Shown here in pieces: positions 24,937 to 32,537 of a DNA stretch of 41,757 nt. The notes below the pieces were generated by a model. The model saw only the letters and a program-made list of their open reading frames with translations, had not been told where the DNA came from and ran no database searches. The stretch's first letter is position 1, and each line of letters begins with the position of its first letter. A program made the position numbers and the translations under genes. The DNA is from Planctomycetaceae bacterium. Its GTDB lineage: Bacteria; Planctomycetota; Planctomycetia; Pirellulales; UBA1268. The stretch lies in NCBI GenBank assembly GCA_947459185.1, contig CANHCU010000019.1:1-41757 (forward strand). Reading direction: 5' to 3'.

Positions 24937-26019
24937 ATGATTGTCTCGGTACGCGATAGCCTGCTGCCTGCGTCACGCATCGACTGTCTGGTCACAGGGG
25001 CCACCGGGCTGGTCGGCAACAATGTTGTCCGGCTGCTCGTCAACCGTGATCACAACGTGCGGGTGCTGGTCAGGCCCGGTCAACTTTCAGGCCCCGCCGC
25101 CGATGCAAGGCAGGCCGCAGGCGGCGTGTTTGCGGCCCTCCCGATCGACATGGTTGCGGCCGGCCTCCACGACGAGGTCGCGATGCAGCGGGCTGTCGAT
25201 GGGTCGACGCACGTCATCCATTCCGCGGCGATGGTGCACTGTGGCTGGCGGCATCTGGAGGAGATGCGGCATGTCAACGTCGAGGGCACACGGGTGGTGG
25301 CGAGGGCGGCCCGGCGGGCTGGCGCGCGACTGATCCATGTCTCGAGCGTCGATGCGATCGGCCTGCGATCCGACGGCGTGCCCGCCGACGAGGAGACGCC
25401 TGCCGGCGGCATGCTCGAATGCCCCTACGTGGTCACGAAGCGGGATGCCGAGGCAGCCGTGCTCGAGGAGGTCGAAAAGGGCCTTGATGCGGTGATCGTC
25501 AATCCCGTCTACATGATCGGGCCGTGGGACTGGAAGCCGTCGAGCGGCCGGATGCTGCTCGAGGTGGGCGCGGGCCGCGGCCTGTTCGCTCCGCCGGGCT
25601 CCAACGACTTCGTCGATGTCCGCGACGTCGCCCAGGGCATTCTGGCGGCGATGTCGCGAGGCCAGACCGGCCGCCGCTACATCCTTGGTGGCCAGCCGCT
25701 CTCCTACCTCGACGCCTGGAGAATCTTCGCCCGCGTCTCGGGCCGCCTGCAGCCGCTGGGCATTGCGCCGCGGCCCTTCGTCCATGTGGCGGGGTGGTGC
25801 GGCGACCTGGCCAGCCTGCTGACCAGCCGCGAGCTGCCGGTGAATTCAGCGGCGACCGGCATGTCGATGCTGGCTCACAATTTTTCTTGTGCCCGCGCCG
25901 AGGCCGAACTCGGCTACACCATGCGGCCCTTCGAGGCTGCGGCGCAGGATGCCTGGGACTGGTTTGTCGGCCACGGCTACGCGAAGGCCCTCCGACCCCG
26001 CACCGCACTGGCTCGGTAG
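24937..26019 (+). CDS. NAD(P)-dependent epimerase/reductase (extended SDR)
   Basis: A 360-residue extended short-chain dehydrogenase. The nucleotide site 'VTGATGLVGNNVVRLL' is at about residues 17-32, 'HVNVEGTRVVARAARRAGARLIHVSS' follows, and the catalytic Ser and Y-x3-K lie in 'VSSVDAIG' and 'CPYVVTKRDAE'. 'VNPVYMIGPWDWKPSSGRML' and 'NDFVDVRDVAQGILAAMSRG' are typical of the HpnA / dihydroflavonol reductase branch. Possible substrates are a sugar nucleotide, a hopanoid intermediate, or, given the divergent acyltransferase neighbour, 3-keto-ceramide as for Caulobacter CerR. ATG 24937 lies 7 bases after GGGAGAGG; an in-frame GTG at 24916 is less likely. Confidence 0.87.
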   Translation: MIVSVRDSLLPASRIDCLVTGATGLVGNNVVRLLVNRDHNVRVLVRPGQLSGPAADARQAAGGVFAALPIDMVAAGLHDEVAMQRAVDGSTHVIHSAAMVHCGWRHLEEMRHVNVEGTRVVARAARRAGARLIHVSSVDAIGLRSDGVPADEETPAGGMLECPYVVTKRDAEAAVLEEVEKGLDAVIVNPVYMIGPWDWKPSSGRMLLEVGAGRGLFAPPGSNDFVDVRDVAQGILAAMSRGQTGRRYILGGQPLSYLDAWRIFARVSGRLQPLGIAPRPFVHVAGWCGDLASLLTSRELPVNSAATGMSMLAHNFSCARAEAELGYTMRPFEAAAQDAWDWFVGHGYAKALRPRTALAR

Positions 26020-26070
26020 CGGCGATTGCGGGATTGAGTCGGCGTTTGAGGATCCGCAACCCGGATTCCT

Positions 26071-26152
26071 CTCGCTTGCGCTTCGGGCTTGCATGGGAGC
26101 CCGTAGCCATCCAAGTCCGCATATCATCCAAGCCCGCAGCGCAAGCAAGGGA
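26071..26152. repeat. Family 1 palindromic repeat
   Basis: Left arm 26071-26097 and right arm 26125-26152, facing inward as at 8806-8888, with 27 bases between. It starts 51 bases after the epimerase stop. Confidence 0.85.
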
Positions 26153-26197
26153 GTACGGTTCGCAAGTACATCCCGTGCCAACCACTCCTGCCATGGA

Positions 26198-26224
26198 TGG
26201 CTTTTCCGATTGACCGTTTAGAAT
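26198..26224 (+). promoter_or_regulatory. Possible promoter of the response regulator gene
   Basis: TAGAAT (26219-26224) is a good -10. TGGCTT (26198-26203) stands 15 bases before it; the same TGGCTTTTC word is found ahead of the possible rpoD promoter. Low confidence. Confidence 0.35.
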
Positions 26225-26279
26225 GACGTCCAGTAGTTCCTGGCGTCTTCCGGTCGTGGCCTTTGCCGCGAGCACATCC

Positions 26280-27116
26280 ATGCCCCACATTCTCGTCGTT
26301 GAAGACGAAGAGCATCTGGCCATCGGCATCAAATACAACCTCGAGGCCGAGGGTTTCACCGTCACGACCGCGGGCAACGGCCAGACGGCGCTGGCGGCAG
26401 TTGCTGCGCCGGACGCCCCGGTGGATCTGGTCGTGCTCGATCTGATGCTGCCGGGCATGAGCGGCTACGCCGTCTGCGAGGCGATCCGCGGGCAGGGGAG
26501 CGACATGCCGGTCGTGATGCTCACCGCCCGCACGCTCGTTGAGGACCGCATCCGCGGCTTCGATGCCGGCACCGATGTCTACCTGCAGAAGCCGTTCGAT
26601 CTCGACGAACTTCTCTCGATCGTCCGCAACCTGCTGGCCCGTCGAACCCGCCATGGCCGCACGAGACCCACGGTGATCGACAGGCCCGGCGCGGCGGAAC
26701 GGGCCCTGCCCGTGGACGACGAGGTGGCGTTAGCCGCGGGCGTCTACCGCTTCGGCAATGCCGAGGTGAACTTCGACACCTGGGAGGCACGCAGTGGGGA
26801 AAAGCCGGTGCGGCTGACAAATCTCGAGATGAAGCTGCTTCGGTATCTCGTCGAACACGAGGGCACCGTGTCATCCCGCAGCGATCTGCTCAAGCGGGTC
26901 TGGGGCATGGCCCGTGCGCCGGCCACGCGGACCGTCGATACGTTCATGCTCAACCTCCGCAAGTATTTCGAGGTTGACCCCGCCCGGCCGGTGCATTTCC
27001 TCTCGGTCCGCGGCATGGGCTACCGGTTCGTGAAGGATAAGCCTGCGGCGAAGCCGGCCTCACCGACCGAGGAGGGCAGCGGCGGCGGCACCGGGGTCGG
27101 GACTTCGCAGGAGTGA
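26280..27116 (+). CDS. OmpR/PhoB-family response regulator
   Basis: A 278-residue two-component regulator. The receiver domain (about 1-120) has the acidic pair at E8/D9, phospho-acceptor D54 in 'VVLDLMLPGMSG', T82 region 'VVMLTAR' and K104 in 'YLQKPF'. The output domain (about 155-250) is a winged helix of the OmpR type, with 'LTNLEMKLLRYLVEHEGTVSS' and 'RTVDTFMLNLRKYFEVDP...GMGYRFV'. The last 19 codons (27060-27116) overlap the 3' end of trpC on the other strand, and the encoded tail, rich in Gly, Thr and Ser, is not part of the fold. A histidine kinase of matching type lies about 4.4 kb downstream on the opposite strand and may be its partner. The phosphate or envelope signal it senses is unknown. 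Confidence 0.93.
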   Translation: MPHILVVEDEEHLAIGIKYNLEAEGFTVTTAGNGQTALAAVAAPDAPVDLVVLDLMLPGMSGYAVCEAIRGQGSDMPVVMLTARTLVEDRIRGFDAGTDVYLQKPFDLDELLSIVRNLLARRTRHGRTRPTVIDRPGAAERALPVDDEVALAAGVYRFGNAEVNFDTWEARSGEKPVRLTNLEMKLLRYLVEHEGTVSSRSDLLKRVWGMARAPATRTVDTFMLNLRKYFEVDPARPVHFLSVRGMGYRFVKDKPAAKPASPTEEGSGGGTGVGTSQE

Positions 27117-27842
27117 TTCGCCAACCAGCATCGCGCCGATGCCGGCTTGCTCCAGTCGCTCCACGTCGGCTCGGCTGCGGATGCCACTCTCGGCCACCAG
27201 CACGCACTCCGGCGGCACGCGGTCGCGGAGCCGCAGCACACAGTCGAGGTCGGTCGTCATCGTCCGCAAATCACGGTTGTTGATGCCGATGAGGGTGGCT
27301 CCCAGGTCGAGCACCCGCGGCAGGTGGACGGGATCGTGGAGTTCGACCAGCGGCGTCATGCCGAGGTCGAGGATCTCCCGGTAGAGACTCCGCAGCAGGC
27401 AGTCGTCGAGACATTCCGCGATTAAGAGCACCGCATCGGCACCGTGGGCCCGTGCCTCGAGCACCTGGTAGCGGTCGACGACGAACTCCTTCCGCAACAC
27501 GGGCAGCGACACGGCCACGCGGGCCGATTCGAGATCGACAAGGCTGCCGCCAAACCCGACGGCGTCGGTGAGCACGGAGAGCGCCGCGGCGCCAGCGGCC
27601 GCGTAGCCGCGGACGATCTCCTCGATCGAGGCGTCCGGACGAAGCTCCCCTGCCGATGGGCTCTTTCGCTTGAACTCGGCGATGAGCCTGATCGCCCCGG
27701 GGGCAGACACCGCCGCGAAGAAGTCGCGAACCGCCGGCGCGACCGCGAGCCGGCCCTCGAGGGCCATCGTCGGAACGCGTTCACGTGCGACTGCGACCTC
27801 ACGGTGCTTCCGGGCCACGATTTCGTCGAGAATGGTTGCCAT
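27060..27842 (-). CDS. trpC: Indole-3-glycerol phosphate synthase
   Basis: A 260-residue TIM-barrel enzyme of tryptophan synthesis that closes the ring of CdRP to indole-3-glycerol phosphate. 'IAEFKRKSPSAGEL' holds the catalytic Glu/Lys pair, 'VLRKEFVVDRYQV' the second Lys region, 'LIGINNRDLRTMTTD' the Asn/Asp loop and 'VLVAESGIRSRADV' the phosphate-binding end. The C-terminus 'GIGAMLVGESLLRSPDPG' completes the barrel. Length is normal. It is alone, without other trp genes nearby. ATG 27842 begins 'MATILDEIVARKHREV', the expected first helix; the open frame continues upstream through repeats. Its last 57 bases overlap the response regulator gene. Confidence 0.95.
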   Translation of the reverse strand: MATILDEIVARKHREVAVARERVPTMALEGRLAVAPAVRDFFAAVSAPGAIRLIAEFKRKSPSAGELRPDASIEEIVRGYAAAGAAALSVLTDAVGFGGSLVDLESARVAVSLPVLRKEFVVDRYQVLEARAHGADAVLLIAECLDDCLLRSLYREILDLGMTPLVELHDPVHLPRVLDLGATLIGINNRDLRTMTTDLDCVLRLRDRVPPECVLVAESGIRSRADVERLEQAGIGAMLVGESLLRSPDPGAAAAALLGR

Positions 27843-27896
27843 GGGGGGAAGTGTAGCACCGCGCCGCAGGCCGGCGTGCCGGCAACGGTTCGGGGC

Positions 27897-27925
27897 TGCC
27901 CGTGCCCCGTCGCCGGACGTTCGCT
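27897..27925. repeat. 29-bp repeat, inverted copy of 31454-31482
   Basis: The 29 bases match the reverse complement of 31454-31482 with one difference; the shared part includes TGCCCCGTCGCCGGACG. The two copies enclose purH and the aminotransferase gene. Confidence 0.75.
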
Positions 27926-27929
27926 GCGG

Positions 27930-28065
27930 CCGGAGGTCGCCAAGCGCGCACAACCCACGACAGCCGGGCAGGATGCCGGTGTTCCCATACGCCGGCCGCC
28001 TGGATGGCGGCCCCCGCGCCAGCGACCGGAGGTCGCCAAGCGAAAACCGGCAGGATGCCGGTGTT
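27930..28065. repeat. Pair of direct repeats between trpC and purH
   Basis: CCGGAGGTCGCCAAGCG occurs at 27930-27946 and 28026-28042; GGCAGGATGCCGGTGTT occurs at 27967-27983 and 28049-28065. The order is the same in both, with spacings of 96 and 82 bases, which points to a duplicated block that has since diverged. The stretch lies just downstream of purH and upstream of trpC. Confidence 0.75.
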
Positions 28066-28075
28066 TCGCGTGTAG

Positions 28076-29746
28076 TCAGTGCCGGAAGTGCCGCCGCGAC
28101 GTGAACACCATCGGGATGCCCGCTGCGTCGGCCGCCGCGATCACCTCGGCGTCGCGCTTCGAACCGCCCGGCTGGATCACCGCCGCGATGCCCGCCCGCG
28201 CGATCAGGTCGATCGAATCGGGAAACGGGAAGAACGCGTCGGACGCGAGCACGCTGCCCCGGGCCCGGTCTCCAGCCTTCTCGAGCGCGATCCGCACGGC
28301 ATCCACCCGGCTCGTCTGACCGAGCCCCGCCCCCACGAGATTGGTGCCCTGGCAGACGGCGATCGCATTACTCGTGAGCCGACGCACGATCGTGAAGGCG
28401 AAGTCGAGCGACTGCGTCAGCGCGGGCGAGGGCGTCGCCTTCGTCACCACCCGCCACGTCGCGGGATCGTCACACGCCGTGTCGGGCCGCTGGGCCAGCA
28501 AGGCGCCTGCGATGCTTCGCAGTTCGAGGCCGGCGGTCGCCTCCCACGGATCACCCGCCGGCAGCTCGACTAGTCGCACGCTCCCCTTCCAGGTGGGCCT
28601 CGTGGTGAGCAGTTCCACGGCCTCCGGTGCGAAGGCGGGCGCGGCAATCACCTCGACGAACAGCCCCGGCGCGAGCAGCACCTCGGCACACCCGCGGTCG
28701 AACGTGCGATTGACCGCCACGATCGATCCGAAGGCGCTGGTGGGATCGGCCGCCATCGCGGTGGCCAGCGACTCAGCGACGGTAGCGCCAGCCGCAACGC
28801 CGCAGGGGTTTGTATGCTTCACGACGACGGCTGCTGGATCAGCGAGCAATCCGGCCAGCCGCGAGGCACCATCCAGGTCGAGCAGATTGTTGTAGGAGAG
28901 TTCCTTGCCGGAGAGCTGCCTCAGGCCGGCGAGACCGAGGTGCGTTCCCACCGGCGCAAAGAGCGCCGCCGACTGATGGGGGTTTTCGCCGTATCGCAGC
29001 GGTAGCCGCCGCTCCAGGTCGAGCGTCAGTCGCATGGGCAGCGGTGGCTCATCGCTGGCGTCTTGCCCGCCCGCGTTCGGCGTCGCCGGTTGACCGGTGG
29101 CCACATGCAACTCCGCGTGCCGGGCCATCCACCAGGCGATGGCGGTGTCATAGGCAGCCGTGCGTTCGAAGGCGCGGGCCGCAAGCCGCCGGCGTTCGGC
29201 GAGCGTGGTGCCGCCGCGGGCGACCGCCGCCAGAAAGTCGTCGTATTGCTCGGGGCCGGTCACCACGGAGGTGAAGGCATGGTTCTTGGCTGCGGCCCGC
29301 ACGAGGCTCGGGCCGCCGACATCGATCAGTTCGATCGCTTCGCCTGCGGAGCAGTCGGGCCGGGCGACAGCGGCTTCGAAGGCGTAGAGATTCACGATTA
29401 CGGCGTCGAAGGTGTCGATGCCGTGGGCGGCGAGCACCGCCTGATCGTCGGCCCTATCGTGCCGGGCAAGCACTCCGGCAAAGATCCGCGGATGGAGCGT
29501 CTTGACGCGGCCGTCGAGGATCTCCGGAAAGGAGGTGATCGCCGAAACATCCTCGACCTCGAGGCCGTGGCTCGCGAGCGCGGCACTCGTGCCGCCGGTG
29601 CTCACCACGCGGACACCCGCCGCCTTCAGGCCGGCGGCGAGCCGGCCGAGGCCGGTCTTGTCGAACACGCTCACGAGCACGCGGCGGATGGGGACGATAT
29701 CGACGGCAGGCGTGCTGGACGCCGGGGCAGCATGTGATGGATTCAT
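28076..29746 (-). CDS. purH: Bifunctional AICAR formyltransferase / IMP cyclohydrolase
   Basis: A 556-residue enzyme that performs the last two steps of IMP synthesis. The N-terminal cyclohydrolase domain starts with 'RRVLVSVFDKTGLGRLAAGL' and 'VVSTGGTSAALASHGL', and includes 'DGRVKTLHPRIFAGVLARHD' and 'IELIDVGGPSLVRAAAKNH'. The formyltransferase domain has 'PLRYGENPHQSAALF', 'LSYNNLLDLDGA', 'VVVKHTNPCGVA' with the catalytic Lys-His pair, and 'FGSIVAVNR'. The end, 'SDAFFPFPDSIDLIARAGI' and 'VIQPGGSKRD', is also typical. Length matches the family (about 510-530) plus a slightly longer Ala-rich linker after the first domain ('VATGQPATPNAGGQD'). ATG 29746 is used; an upstream GTG-like extension crosses a repeat. 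Confidence 0.96.
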   Translation of the reverse strand: MNPSHAAPASSTPAVDIVPIRRVLVSVFDKTGLGRLAAGLKAAGVRVVSTGGTSAALASHGLEVEDVSAITSFPEILDGRVKTLHPRIFAGVLARHDRADDQAVLAAHGIDTFDAVIVNLYAFEAAVARPDCSAGEAIELIDVGGPSLVRAAAKNHAFTSVVTGPEQYDDFLAAVARGGTTLAERRRLAARAFERTAAYDTAIAWWMARHAELHVATGQPATPNAGGQDASDEPPLPMRLTLDLERRLPLRYGENPHQSAALFAPVGTHLGLAGLRQLSGKELSYNNLLDLDGASRLAGLLADPAAVVVKHTNPCGVAAGATVAESLATAMAADPTSAFGSIVAVNRTFDRGCAEVLLAPGLFVEVIAAPAFAPEAVELLTTRPTWKGSVRLVELPAGDPWEATAGLELRSIAGALLAQRPDTACDDPATWRVVTKATPSPALTQSLDFAFTIVRRLTSNAIAVCQGTNLVGAGLGQTSRVDAVRIALEKAGDRARGSVLASDAFFPFPDSIDLIARAGIAAVIQPGGSKRDAEVIAAADAAGIPMVFTSRRHFRH

Positions 29747-29807
29747 GACCGCGATTAGACCAATCCTGCAGCCGCGGAAAAGAGGGGCGAATTTCCAAGC
29801 CCGCCTC

Positions 29808-29835
29808 CATCCAAGCCCGTAGCGCAAGCAAGGGA
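29808..29835. repeat. Family 1 repeat, single arm
   Basis: Right-type arm ending AGCGCAAGCAAGGGA, one base different from the others near the middle (CCCGTAGCG). It lies upstream of purH. Confidence 0.75.
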
Positions 29836-29997
29836 CCTACGGGTTTCTTCCGGTTGGCGACGCGCCGCCGAGGACGACAAAGCTTCCGTCGCTCGGAGAT
29901 TCCGACTTGTCACCCGGGTCGGTATGGCACGCACAACAAGTCGGACATCCTCCTCGTCTCCTCCACCTTCGTCGATCCTCGGCTCCTCAGCTTCAAA

Positions 29998-30020
29998 AAG
30001 CCCGCAGCGCAAGCAAGGGA
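29998..30020. repeat. Family 1 repeat, single arm
   Basis: AAGCCCGC followed by AGCGCAAGCAAGGGA, ending 6 bases before the stop codon of the aminotransferase gene. Confidence 0.75.
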
Positions 30021-30026
30021 GATTCG

Positions 30027-31262
30027 TCACGCCGCGGCGTATTCGTCGAGCAGCGACTCGATCCGGGCAAAGACATCGGCCATCTGCTCGGCATCGGGCA
30101 GCAGCGTGACCCGGAAATGGTCACGGTAGGGAACATTGAAGCTCGACCCCGGAGCCACCAGCACGTGCTTGCGCTCCAGCAGATCAAGAGCGAAGGCCTG
30201 GTCGTTGAACGTCTTGCTGCCGCTGGGAAGGCGGTCTGCATGCACGCGGACGAAGGCATACATCGCCCCCCGCGGTGGCACGACGGAGAGATAGCGGCTG
30301 CGCTGCACCGCTTCCAGCACCGCGGCGCGGGTGGCGTAGAGCCGGCCGCCGGGCCGCGTGAGATCGAAGATCGACTGATGGCCGCCGAGCGCCGTCTGCA
30401 CGGCGTATTGGCCGGGCACGTTCGAGCAGAGGCGGAGCGACGCGAGCAGTTCCACCGCCTGGATATAGTCCCGTGCGTGCTCCCGCTCGCCTGAGAAGAC
30501 GAGCCAGCCCACGCGGAGCCCGCAGGCACGGTAGATCTTGCTGAGGCCGCCGAAGGTGAGACAGAGGGTGTTTTTTGCGAGCGTGGCGGCCGGCACGAAT
30601 GCGGCATCGCCGTAAAGCATCTCGTCGTAGATCTCGTCGGCGCAGAAGACGAGGTGCCGCCGCTCGGCGATTTCGGCCAGCGCTGCCAGCGTCTCACGCG
30701 GGTAAACCGCACCGGCGGGGTTGTTGGGATTGATCACCACCAAGGCCCGCGTGCGGTCGGTGACGAGCGATTCCACCTCGGCCGGGTCGGGAATGAAGCC
30801 ATTCTCAGGCCGGCACGGATAGTGCACCGCCTTCGCACCGTGGATCACGACCGACGCCGTCCAGAGCGGATAGTCGGGACTGGGCACGAGCACCTCGTCG
30901 CCTGGATTGAGCAACGCCCGCATCGCGAGCATGATCAGCTCGGAGCAGCCATTGCCAATGAAGACGTCGTCGGCGGTAACGTCCATGACGCCGCGGTTTT
31001 GCTGCTGCATCACCACCGCCTCGCGGGCCGGAAAGATGCCCTTCTGGTGCGAGTAGGGATCGGCCTGGTGGAGGTTTTCCACGATCGCCACCCGCATCGA
31101 GCCCGGCATGCGGAAGCCAAAGGCGCCAGGATTGCCGATGTTGAGCTTGATGATCTCATGCCCTTCGCGCTCGAGCTGTTCGGCCCGGCGGGCCAGGGCT
31201 CCGCGGATCTCGTACTTGACCTCGTGGAGGTGCTCGGAGGCACGGAGTGGAGGAAGGCTCAT
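30027..31262 (-). CDS. alaA: Class I aminotransferase, AlaA-like
   Basis: A 411-residue PLP enzyme that probably transaminates pyruvate with glutamate to alanine. 'IIKLNIGNPGAFGFRMP' and 'DPYSHQKGIFPAREAVVMQ' form the first part, 'DVFIGNGCSELIMLAMRALLN' the cofactor-phosphate site, 'VVINPNNPAGAVYPRETL' the substrate loop, 'ADEIYDEMLYG' the PLP-ring Asp/Tyr pair and K242 in 'GLSKIYRACGLRVGW' the Schiff-base lysine. 'SNVPGQYAVQTALGG' supports the AlaA rather than the aspartate branch. Length is normal. It follows a short intergenic element from the histidine kinase and lies downstream of it on the same strand; read-through is possible but unproven. ATG 31262 begins the conserved 'LPPLRASEHLHEVKYEIRG'. 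Confidence 0.9.
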   Translation of the reverse strand: MSLPPLRASEHLHEVKYEIRGALARRAEQLEREGHEIIKLNIGNPGAFGFRMPGSMRVAIVENLHQADPYSHQKGIFPAREAVVMQQQNRGVMDVTADDVFIGNGCSELIMLAMRALLNPGDEVLVPSPDYPLWTASVVIHGAKAVHYPCRPENGFIPDPAEVESLVTDRTRALVVINPNNPAGAVYPRETLAALAEIAERRHLVFCADEIYDEMLYGDAAFVPAATLAKNTLCLTFGGLSKIYRACGLRVGWLVFSGEREHARDYIQAVELLASLRLCSNVPGQYAVQTALGGHQSIFDLTRPGGRLYATRAAVLEAVQRSRYLSVVPPRGAMYAFVRVHADRLPSGSKTFNDQAFALDLLERKHVLVAPGSSFNVPYRDHFRVTLLPDAEQMADVFARIESLLDEYAAA

Positions 31263-31489
31263 GGCTGGGTGTCGTCAGACTGGGCGGGTTTGGAAAACCC
31301 AAATCATACTGCGAGCCGAAGTCCGCAGCCAAACAACGGCATGCCGGCGATGGATCGGGCCTGCCCATGCCCCGAGAGCCGGCGTTGCTGACAAGCGGAG
31401 CCAGGATGGCGAAGCGCAGTCAGCATCGAGTGAGCGAAGGACAGGATGTCCGTAGCGAACGTCCGGCGACGGGGCATGGGCAGGCCCGA
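31263..31489. other. Intergenic element between kinase and aminotransferase genes
   Basis: 227 bases with no coding signal. It holds a perfect 21-bp inverted repeat and words shared with the trpC-purH intergenic region, including a 29-bp inverted match to 27897-27925. Confidence 0.65.
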
Positions 31490-31491
31490 TC
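31353..31491. repeat. Perfect 21-bp inverted repeat
   Basis: Arms at 31353-31373 and 31471-31491 are exact reverse complements, separated by 97 bases. The right arm reaches into the stop codon of the histidine kinase gene (31490-31492). The structure is palindromic enough to be a transcript-end hairpin or a remnant of a small mobile element; no terminal duplication was seen. Confidence 0.85.
31454..31482. repeat. 29-bp repeat, inverted copy of 27897-27925
   Basis: Overlaps the right arm of the 21-bp inverted repeat and matches 27897-27925 in reverse complement with one difference. See the copy there. Confidence 0.75.
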
Positions 31492-32455
31492 ACGGTGCTG
31501 CCGGCAGCTCCACCTCCATGACCGTGCCCTTCTGCGGCAGCCGGCCCTTCGCCACCACCCTGCCCCGCAGCTGTTTGACGATCGCATGCACAAGAAACAG
31601 GCCGAGCCCCGTGCCGGGCGTGGACCGCTCCAGTTCGCTCCCCAGCCGCACGAACCGCCGGAAGACATTCTGACGTTCGGCGATCGGGATGCCCGGCCCG
31701 TTGTCGGCCACCCGCACGAGCACCTTGCCGCGCGGCAGCGCCGATGCCGTCACCTCCACCTCGGGAGCGGGCAACGAATACTTCACCGCGTTGTCCACGA
31801 GGTTACGAAACACGATCTCCACGTCGGCCTCGCGGCCACAGACCCGCAGGGGCCCACCCGTGGCCGGCGCGCCGGCCACGCCCACCCCCACTCCCACGAC
31901 CTCGAGCCGCACGCTCTCGGGCGGCACACCATAGCGGTGCACTGCGGCTTCGCAGGCCCGCTCGAGCACCGGCTCGACGTCGGTCGCGTCGGTGCCAGGG
32001 CGGGCCCGTCGCTGGAGTGTCTTGGCGGCATCGAGCAGGTGGTCGATGAGTGTGTCGAGACGTTCCACGTCCTTGAGCATGAAGCGGTGGAAGTCGGCCT
32101 GCTGCTCAGGGGGCACGGGCCGCCGCGTGAGCGTCTGCAGGTAGAGCTTGAGCGACGCCAGCGGGCTCTTCAGCTCGTGCGTGACGCTGTCGATGAAGTT
32201 GCTCTGCCGCTGGGAGAGGGCGATGGCCTTGAGCGTGAGGGCGAGGTAAATGATCACGCCCACGAGCACGAGCACCAGCAGCGCCACGCCGACACCGAGA
32301 ATAGCCCAGTAGAAGGCGGCGTTTTCGTTGCGGTTCTTCGAGCCCAACGCCGCGGCGATGCTGACGAGCACCCAACCGACGCCGAGCGCCAGGATCGAGC
32401 CGATCAGCACGACGCCCAGCAGGATCGGCCAACGGAGCGAACGACGCGGTTCCAT
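31490..32455 (-). CDS. Sensor histidine kinase
   Basis: A 321-residue kinase. Two membrane helices (about 9-35 and 48-75) enclose a very short loop, so the sensor part is minimal. The phosphorylated His is H93 in 'IDSVTHELKSPLASLKL'. The ATP domain has N box 'FRNLVDNAVKYS', G1 'VRVADNGPGIP', F box 'FRRFVRLGSELERSTPG' and G2 'GTGLGLFLVHAIVKQL'. The architecture is that of a small OmpR-pathway kinase. The response regulator at 26280-27116 is a candidate partner, although trpC, purH and the aminotransferase gene lie between. A start 19 codons further upstream (32512) is possible; ATG 32455 leaves 82 bases to the divergent gene. The stop codon lies in an inverted repeat. Confidence 0.92.
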   Translation of the reverse strand: MEPRRSLRWPILLGVVLIGSILALGVGWVLVSIAAALGSKNRNENAAFYWAILGVGVALLVLVLVGVIIYLALTLKAIALSQRQSNFIDSVTHELKSPLASLKLYLQTLTRRPVPPEQQADFHRFMLKDVERLDTLIDHLLDAAKTLQRRARPGTDATDVEPVLERACEAAVHRYGVPPESVRLEVVGVGVGVAGAPATGGPLRVCGREADVEIVFRNLVDNAVKYSLPAPEVEVTASALPRGKVLVRVADNGPGIPIAERQNVFRRFVRLGSELERSTPGTGLGLFLVHAIVKQLRGRVVAKGRLPQKGTVMEVELPAAP

Positions 32456-32537
32456 CAGACGCACAAGCCTCGGCTGAATGCGGCCCGAACCACCGAGCAA
32501 TCGAATGGACACGCCGTCCCGTTATGCTACCACCACC

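Noticed and set aside
31353-31491. Insertion sequence ends
   Set aside because: The 21-bp arms enclose only 97 bases with no transposase, and no target duplication is visible.
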